A stretch of 64,000 nt of DNA. Source: Anaspis maculata (taxonomy: Eukaryota > Arthropoda > Insecta > Coleoptera > Scraptiidae). Every line of letters begins with the position of its first letter. Position 1 is the first letter of the stretch. Position numbers and translations under genes: made by a program. Below are positions 58,701 to 64,000 of the stretch, one piece after another. Below the pieces are notes generated by a model, which was not told where the DNA came from, did no database searches, and saw nothing but the letters and a program-made list of their open reading frames with translations. The stretch lies in the NCBI GenBank assembly GCA_949128115.1, contig OX421961.1:125057050-125121049 (forward strand), given 5' to 3'.

Positions 58701-61700
58701 TACATATACTGAGGATTTATCAATATACAATGACAATTTCAGATAAAAAACCAAAAAAATATATTTTCATGATTTATTGATAACTTTTTTTTCAATAATA
58801 CTAAAAAACGTAGCTTTGATTTTGATGATGTTTTCCACCAAGGTAAATACATCAAGAAACCTTTTTCACCTGAAACAACTACCTTAGCTCAAAGTTTCGG
58901 TATAGCGACTCATAATTAAATCATTTTTCGTTAGACTTGCGGTTGCCAAACATCAGAAAAGCGTCTTTTGATTTTAAAGTTTTGTCCTTACACTTGTTCT
59001 AGAATGCAACATACGGCTGATGGTGAATCTTTGGTTCAAAGTTTTCCACGAGTATTTCTCTCTCGCCCATGAACTCATTCAGGTGTCTAGAAATTTTCGG
59101 ACTGGATATGCACCAACGGCGAAGGGCAGTAGGATCTTCAGTGTTATTACCAATTTAAAATTTGTACTTTTTATTTTGCTTGTAGTTACACCATAAATAA
59201 TTATTAATACTTCTTTGGCCAACCGGTTTCGCTGTTAAGCATCGTCAGGGTTGAGAAGTGACATTTTGTTATTTATAATTATGTATATTAATTATTTATA
59301 TTATTATGTCACTTCTCAACCCTGACGATGCTTAACAGCGAAACCGGTTGGCCAAAGAAGTATTAATAATTATTTATGGTGTAACTACAAGCAAAATAAA
59401 AAGTACCTATAACGTCAACACCATTGGAAGAAGGATGGAAGAATTTTTTCAATTTATTAATTTAAAATTTGTTGTCTTGTGTGTGTTGGAATTTGCGAGA
59501 ATGGAACTATAGTATTATCAGTCAAGGCGCAAAAACACCTATAATCCATTCCAAGCTTAAAAAAACCACAGCTGGCCATGAAAAATTCGAGTTCTGTTGG
59601 TGTCCCTGATTTTTCATGTTTAATGTCATCTTGACACAAGGGAGGTTACGTTCGAATTTGTGTCCATTTGACATGAAACCGTCACCTGAACTACGCTGTG
59701 TTGTCAAATTGTCATTCTGGGGACTGCGTCGCCGGCAGGTCACAGGTTTGCCCACTGATCTCAGCCACTTTCTTTCGGCCAGGATCACAGTTCATGATCC
59801 TGGAAGAGAGGGTGAATTAACGTACCTAGGTTCTTACAGGGCGCGACGAGCTCAGGTCACGAGATCCTTTTGCGACTAAATCACACTACGGCGGTAAAAC
59901 TGGGCTCGCCTCGATCACTTTTTAAACTGTATATTCTTACTGTTGCCCTTCTCAATACTTTCACTATTGAAATAACGTGCCTAACAGCGTTTTCAAGACG
60001 AAAACTAATGAAAATATTGTGTCAGTGTCAAAATCTGACCTAACAGTTGAATTAAAACGGCAATCCAGCAGAGTAAACATCACTTTGACAAATTTAATTA
60101 AATCATCTTGACTTTTCCAATCCATCAACGTATCAGATTGTCCAACTTGAAGAAAAAATATCAAAGGCAACTGTGGTTTTTTTAAGCTTGGAATGGATAA
60201 TAGGACGTGAACAGGCATAGAAAACGGACATGGAAAACATATGGAAAAGTGATCAGGTAGGCACCAAGACCTTTTCAACATTACGACTCTTATTTTGCAA
60301 CTATAGTACCTATGATACATGGTGTATGTTTCATGCTCTTTGGCTTGTTCACGTCCTAGACGCTTTTGAGCCTCCATTAATAGCTCATTACTTTCATTCT
60401 CGCATTATTCTGACACACACACACACACACAAGACAACAAATTTGAAGTTGGTGCCATAGAAACACGAATAACACTGAAGGTCCTACTGAACTTTTGCCG
60501 TTGGTGCATATCCAATCCAGCAAAGACACCTGAATGAGTTCACGGGCGAGACAGAAAACTTAAGCCAAAGCTCAACCATCAGCCGTATGTTGCATTCCAG
60601 AACAAGTTCAAAGAAGGACTTTGAAACTATTAATAGACGCTTTTCTGATGTTTGGCAATCGCGGATCTGACGAAAATGCTTTATATTATAATGAAACTTT
60701 GAGCTAGGGTGGTTATTCCAGGTGAGAAAGGTCTCTTGATGTATTTACCTTGATAAAGAACATCATCAAAATCAGAGCTATACGTTTTTTGGTATCAATT
60801 GTACCTGTCATAAAAAAAATTATCAACAAATCATGAAAATTTGTTTGTACGATATTTTGTTCCAAATCCCTATGGTATGTTGATGAATGCTTGGTATGTC
60901 ATATTAAACAGTAAAACATATTGCACAACATTCTTTCTTTCACACTTACATTCCCCATTCAGCCGCAGCAAAGTGTGCTCCCAGCGCCCATTTTTGGTAT
61001 GATTTGAGGCGCACCTTGGCGATGTTTGAAGAGTTATTTTGCAGAACTTAGACTGTTAACATGTTCTATGGAATCTATACAGCCAGCTCAAGGCTGGAAA
61101 TCGCCGTTGATGGTACATAAAATTTTCAGTTCAAAAATTAGCAAGAGTCTGCTATTTTTGCGGTTTTCAGATGTGAAATATGAGGTCAAGTTGATTTCCA
61201 ATGTAAAAATAAACTCCATATTCGTATTCAGGAGGTCAAAATTATTGAGAAAACATGTGTCACACGCATATGTTTTATAAAAAATCCGCTCCTGTCAAAA
61301 ATCGTCGCCATCTTTTTTTCTGAGTGGGAAACGTTGACGCATCCTTGGCGAAAATTAATCACCTTGGTATAAGTAGTCATCATACCAAAGGGCATCCCGT
61401 CTAATTCATTTGCGGTATTTTGCTATTTTATGTCGCGTACCACCCCGACTATTTATCCATGCATAGTTATCATTATTATTATCAAAAAATGAATATTTAC
61501 TGTTCACTTCTAAGAAGTTGAACTCCTCCTCGGGGAATAAAGCTAGAGCCTTGGAACTTCATCTGATGGACAGCTGATGTCCCCAAGGGTGGCCAATGGG
61601 CTTTTTTTATACATACATAGTTATCACTATTATTATCAAAAAACAAAGATTTCTTGTCCACTTCTAAGAACTTGAACTCCTCCTCGGGGAATGAATCTAG

Positions 61701-64000
61701 AGCCCTGTAACTTTCTCCAATGGATACCTCAGATCCTCGTGGGTGACCAGTGGGCAGATTGGATTTCATGGTTGCGCCGCCATATTGAAATTTCTTATTA
61801 GTGTAACGATTTTCATGAAACTTGGAAGTTACCCTTGTCTTGTATGATCATTCTTATTTTCAAGCTGAATTCCATGATTCCGCCGCCATCTTGGCCGCCA
61901 TATTGAAATTCCTTATTAGTGGAACGATTTTCATGAAACTTGAAAGTTATCCTTGTCTTGTACGATCATTCTTATTTTTAAGCTAAATTTCATGATTTCG
62001 CCGCCATATTGAAATTTTCTTGCTAGTGGAACGATTGTCATGGAACTTGAAACTCACCGTTGTCACGTATGATCATTCTTCTTTTAAAGTTAAATTTCAT
62101 GATTCCGCCGCCATCTTGGCTGCCATATTGAAATATCTTATTAGTGTAACGATTCTCATGAAACTTGGAAGTTACCCTTGTTTTGTATGATCATTCTTTT
62201 TTCAAGCTGAATTCCATGATTCCGCCGCCATATTGAAATTCCTTATTAGTGGAACGATTTTCATGAAACTTATCCTTGTCTTGTACGATTATTCTTATTT
62301 TTGAGCTAAATTTCATGATTTCGCCGCCATCTTGGCCGCCATATTGACATTTTTTGCTAGTGGAACGATTTTCATGGAACTTGAAACACACCCTTGTCAC
62401 GTATAATCATTCTTATTTTCAAGCTACATGATTCTGCCGCCATCTTGGCCGCCATATTGAAATCTGTTACAAGTGGAGGGATTGTCATGAAACTTGGAAC
62501 TCATTCTTGTCTTGTATAGACATTCTTATTTTCAAGGTGAATTTCATGAGTCCGCCGCCATCTTGATCACCATATTGAAATCTGTTATTAATGGAGGGAT
62601 TGTCATGGAACTTGTTTTGTTACTCATGAGTTCTTCAACCGGTACAGCATCTTAGCAAGCAATTAAAGCAATTAATCATGAAGAAACTTACTCAGTTAAT
62701 TTTCAGGAAAGTTCGAAATAATGAGATAGACAATGATATTCTAGAAACGATAATTCTGAACCTTCCGTTCTGTTTCCCATGCAGAGCGATCTAATCCCTG
62801 CACTTTTTCTTCTGATTTGTTCACTTTGAATGTTGAAACTTGCGCACCAGAAATTCTAAGAGAGGAAGAATTTGGTTTGAATGACTAAAGACGAAGACTC
62901 ATACGACCAGTAATAGTAATAATAAACCTTAATAGCTGAATTAAAAAGAAAATGTTACACTACCTTTCTCCGAAAAACAAAATTTTTTTTTAATTTATTT
63001 TTCTCTGATTCATACTTCTGCCTGCAATAATTTGTTGAATTTGTATCGATATCTCCGCGTATCATACGTCCTTTTGGAGTCATAATCGGTGGGGTCAAAA
63101 ATTAGTACAAGTCATATCCAGGGATTCAGGGAATGTCTGCCAAATCAACACTCTAACAATTAAAAAGATAGGCGAGAAGAAATCATCATGAGAAAGAAGA
63201 CAAAAAATTGAAAGATGCTTGCATGTAATCTCAGAGAGAGGTCACAACGCAAAAAAAATGTTTATTCAGAATATTCACAAAGGAATATATAACCAGGGTA
63301 TCTATAGACGGATCCTCCTAGAGACAGATAGAATACTCCTAGTTCTTACTTACAAAGGGAATAGATGGATTGATCATAAAAAAAAATCAAAATGATTGCA
63401 GGTAGGTACCTGAAGGATTATGATTTGAATTAAATATAAAACCTGTATCAAGTACAGGGTGCTCACGCGAAACGGATACCCCCCTTTAAAAAAATTCCCC
63501 CTTCAAAATAATTCAAAAAAGAAAAACCTTTCAACAATTTTTTTTCGTAGTTTCTGAATATGTCAAGTATAATTTTCCATTTCGAGTCATATACAGGATC
63601 ATTTAAAAGTGAAACGGAATATCGTGGACATATTTGGATTCTGAAATCGAGTGATGACCTCCTCAGATCAATCACTCTGTGCCGCAAGCTGTCTTGACTG
63701 AATGCAAAACCGAATTTTCAGCCGCGCCTCCCAAACCGGCGGCCGGTGCTCCCGCCGCTCCCCCGCCGCCACGACCGGCGGCCCCGATGAGCTCCATTCC
63801 TGTGGCCGCGATCCGCCATGCCCAGTCCATCGAAGCTGCCACCGTGAAGATCCCCCCGCAGGACCCCACGAAAGAAATCTCCGGGACGCGCACCGAGCAT
63901 AGAGTAAAAATGAACCGAATGAGACTGAAGATCGCCGAAAGGTTGAAGCAGTCCCAGAACACGACCGCAATGTTGACGACTTTGAACGAAATCGATATGT
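52795..64000 (+). CDS. DLST: Dihydrolipoamide succinyltransferase, E2 of 2-oxoglutarate dehydrogenase, 5' part (exons 52795-52884, 53245-53348, 53423-53697, 63722->64000)
   Basis: Exon 1 gives a basic mitochondrial presequence ([20 protein letters not shown]). Exon 2 gives [20 protein letters not shown] and the first half of the lipoyl domain. Exon 3 completes it with [20 protein letters not shown], where Lys87 in ETDKTS is the lipoylated residue, and an Ala/Pro linker follows. Exon 4 adds more linker and the start of the catalytic domain ([31 protein letters not shown]). The active-site histidine lies beyond the window. The enzyme transfers the succinyl group to CoA in the TCA cycle as the core of the complex. 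Junctions keep frame: CAG|GTGAGC to CCAG|TAC, GTCAG|GTAACT to GACAG|G, and GCAG|GTGAGC to TTTTCAG|CC. No E3-binding domain is seen, as usual for animal DLST. Only the exon 1-2 junction is uncertain (acceptor 53237 or 53244). Confidence 0.93.
53089..53219 (+). other. Candidate alternative exon open in a second frame with DLST exon 1
   Basis: Within the first DLST intron, TTCAACAG (ending 53088) would be a good acceptor. Joined to exon 1 at 52884, the DLST frame meets a stop after 45 codons, whereas the +2 frame of exon 1 is open from 52764 through the junction to TAA at 53217. Its product reads [19 protein letters not shown], then [17 protein letters not shown], and ends [11 protein letters not shown]. 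No ATG for this frame lies in exon 1, so an upstream exon or the internal ATG at 53128 would be needed. Function is unknown. The first block loosely recalls the N-terminal K-x5-I-[KR]-F pattern of KGD4/MRPS36, the E3 adaptor of the same complex, which may be chance. Confidence 0.3.
54222..54702. repeat. Array of heat-shock-element-like GAA/TTC motifs in DLST intron
   Basis: About 480 bp are built of GAATGTTC and GAACATTC variants. Perfect three-module HSEs (GAAnnTTCnnGAA or TTCnnGAAnnTTC) occur at 54277-54289, 54436-54448, 54611-54623 and 54631-54643, and many two-module sites lie between. HSF trimers bind such inverted 5-bp modules. Whether this array is bound is inference. The short frames on the minus strand here are by-products of the repeat. 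Confidence 0.75.
54866..54990. mobile_element. Left end of GGGTGATTGCATG MITE, partial
   Basis: TAGGGTGATTGCATGTAAGA matches the TIR at 26139 and 39575. The internal sequence then diverges and no right end is seen before the next fold-back. Confidence 0.45.
55055..56119. repeat. Fold-back inverted repeat, family C, copy 3
   Basis: ACGGGGTGTCCCGTAGAGTG at the left is mirrored by ATTCCGGGACACCCTGT at the right. Arms of about 500 bp include CTCACAGGGAGATAGAAAAT, CATACCCTC, TTGAACCGATTTTAGTCAAA and TCGCCACTTTCC. It lies inside DLST intron 3 and would form a hairpin in the pre-mRNA. Confidence 0.85.
56136..56280 (+). pseudogene. THAP domain fragment with in-frame stops
   Basis: From ATG at 56136 the frame reads [13 protein letters not shown], stop, then [19 protein letters not shown] and R followed by a stop where the family has W, then AVARLPF. 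C-x-C ligands, the H-K-F-P block and the W position (TGA for TGG) place it in the THAP family. Two stops make it dead. It starts 17 bases after the fold-back end at 56119, so it may be transposase debris. No C-x2-H end is seen. Confidence 0.6.
57043..57470. repeat. Single arm of a TACAGAGTGTTCC-type fold-back relative
   Basis: TACAGAGTGTTCCTGGTTTC, GATAGAGAATTAAG, AGCGGAGATATAGGCCTTC and AAAACATCGCAAAA follow the order of family C arms, but no mirror arm is present. Confidence 0.4.
57990..58150. repeat. GTCT-microsatellite repeat fragment
   Basis: TATATGGCCGG-like start (TATGGCCGGTTTGTCTGTCT), (GTCT)n, GTGTAGAAATTAAGAAGTTG, then CCCAAGGGTGGCCAATGGGC, as at 25490 and 61570. Confidence 0.6.
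59164..59406. mobile_element. Perfect hairpin MITE-like element, 101-bp arms
   Basis: Left arm 59164-59264 and right arm 59306-59406 appear identical as inverse complements along all 101 bases, with a 41-base AT-rich loop. Ends are GTACTTTTTATTTTGCTTG and its inverse. Contains CCCTGACGATGCTTAACAG and GAAACCGGTTGG. Confidence 0.85.
60411..60430. repeat. (AC)n microsatellite
   Basis: About ten AC dinucleotides in a row within the centre of the large fold-back, mirrored by a shorter GTGTGTG at 59478. Confidence 0.85.
61500..62620. repeat. Tandem array of GCCGCCATCTTGG units (about 110 bp)
   Basis: Two leader blocks (AGAAGTTGAACTCCTCCTCG) are followed by eight units starting near 61775, 61880, 61999, 62106, 62223, 62321, 62436 and 62552. 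Each has GCCGCCAT(C/A)TTG, GTGGAACGATT, CATGAAACTTG and CTTGTCTTGTA. It is the inverse orientation of the arrays at 13440, 45680 and 46830. Confidence 0.8.
63450..63610. repeat. Solo TACAGGGTG-ended fragment
   Basis: It starts TACAGGGTGCTCACGCG and contains ATACAGGATCATTTAAAAGT. It resembles the termini of the fold-backs, but no mirror arm was found before DLST exon 4. Confidence 0.35.

Larger units (their letters stand above)
58150..61453. repeat. 3.3-kb fold-back inverted repeat in DLST intron
   Basis: AGTCGGGGTGCTAC at the left is mirrored by GTACCACCCCGACT at the right. Arms of about 1 kb (58150-59145 and 60465-61453) share AAAAAAGATGGCGACGATTT, TTGACCTCCTGAACACGAAT, GGGAGCACATTTTTCTGCGG and GTTGCATTCTAGAAC-type text in mirror order. 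The centre carries a 101-bp-arm hairpin and another inverted pair (59455-60445). Confidence 0.85.
53698..63721 (+). other. Intron 3 of DLST, 10.0 kb, repeat-filled
   Basis: It runs from GTGAGC at 53698 to TTTTCAG at 63721. It contains the motif array at 54222-54702, one MITE end, two fold-backs, a THAP fragment and two arrays of GTCT/ATGGCGGC repeats. No nested gene is recognised. The stretches 53760-54220, 56500-57040, 57480-57990 and 62620-63450 hold nothing I can name. Confidence 0.8.

Overview
This is a window of an insect nuclear genome. The host genes are intron-split or single-exon animal genes: DLST, METTL15, UQCC2 and a secreted LRR protein. The mobile DNA is of animal type: a BEL/Pao LTR element with a Tyr-tRNA-like primer site, Ty3/gypsy remnants, tRNA-derived SINEs, MITEs and THAP-domain fragments. 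A beetle or similar repeat-rich insect would fit, but the order cannot be fixed from the sequence alone.

Layout. 1-3874: 5' part of a BEL/Pao retrotransposon on the minus strand (LTR, primer-binding site, leader and an unbroken gag-protease-RT frame running off the left edge). 4.4-18 kb: long fold-back inverted repeats, a 1-kb terminal-inverted-repeat element with a broken THAP domain, and a full-length SINE with a 14-bp target duplication. 15.2-16.4 kb is GC-richer with no recognised gene. 18.3-23.0 kb: a decayed gypsy integrase split by a fold-back element that itself carries another fold-back. 23-26 kb: unassigned. 26.6-28.8 kb: a 2.2-kb fold-back. 28.9-29.9 kb: LRR gene, minus strand. 30-37.6 kb: unassigned DNA, fold-backs and a head-to-head SINE cluster. 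37.9-39.4 kb: METTL15 and UQCC2, both minus strand, one nucleotide apart. 39.6-52.4 kb: MITEs, minisatellites, a tandem 1.14-kb duplication and further fold-backs. 52.8-64.0 kb: 5' part of DLST on the plus strand, with a 10-kb intron full of repeats and running off the right edge.

The recognised host genes have a mitochondrial theme: UQCC2 (complex III assembly), METTL15 (12S rRNA methylation) and DLST (E2 of 2-oxoglutarate dehydrogenase). The UQCC2-METTL15 spacing suggests one dicistronic mRNA. Points that most deserve checking are this pair, a second open frame across DLST exon 1 and a downstream segment, a roughly 480-bp intronic array of heat-shock-element-like motifs, and the density of long hairpin-forming repeats, which could feed an siRNA pathway if transcribed. 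Repeat coordinates were set by eye and are approximate to a few tens of bases unless target-site duplications are named.
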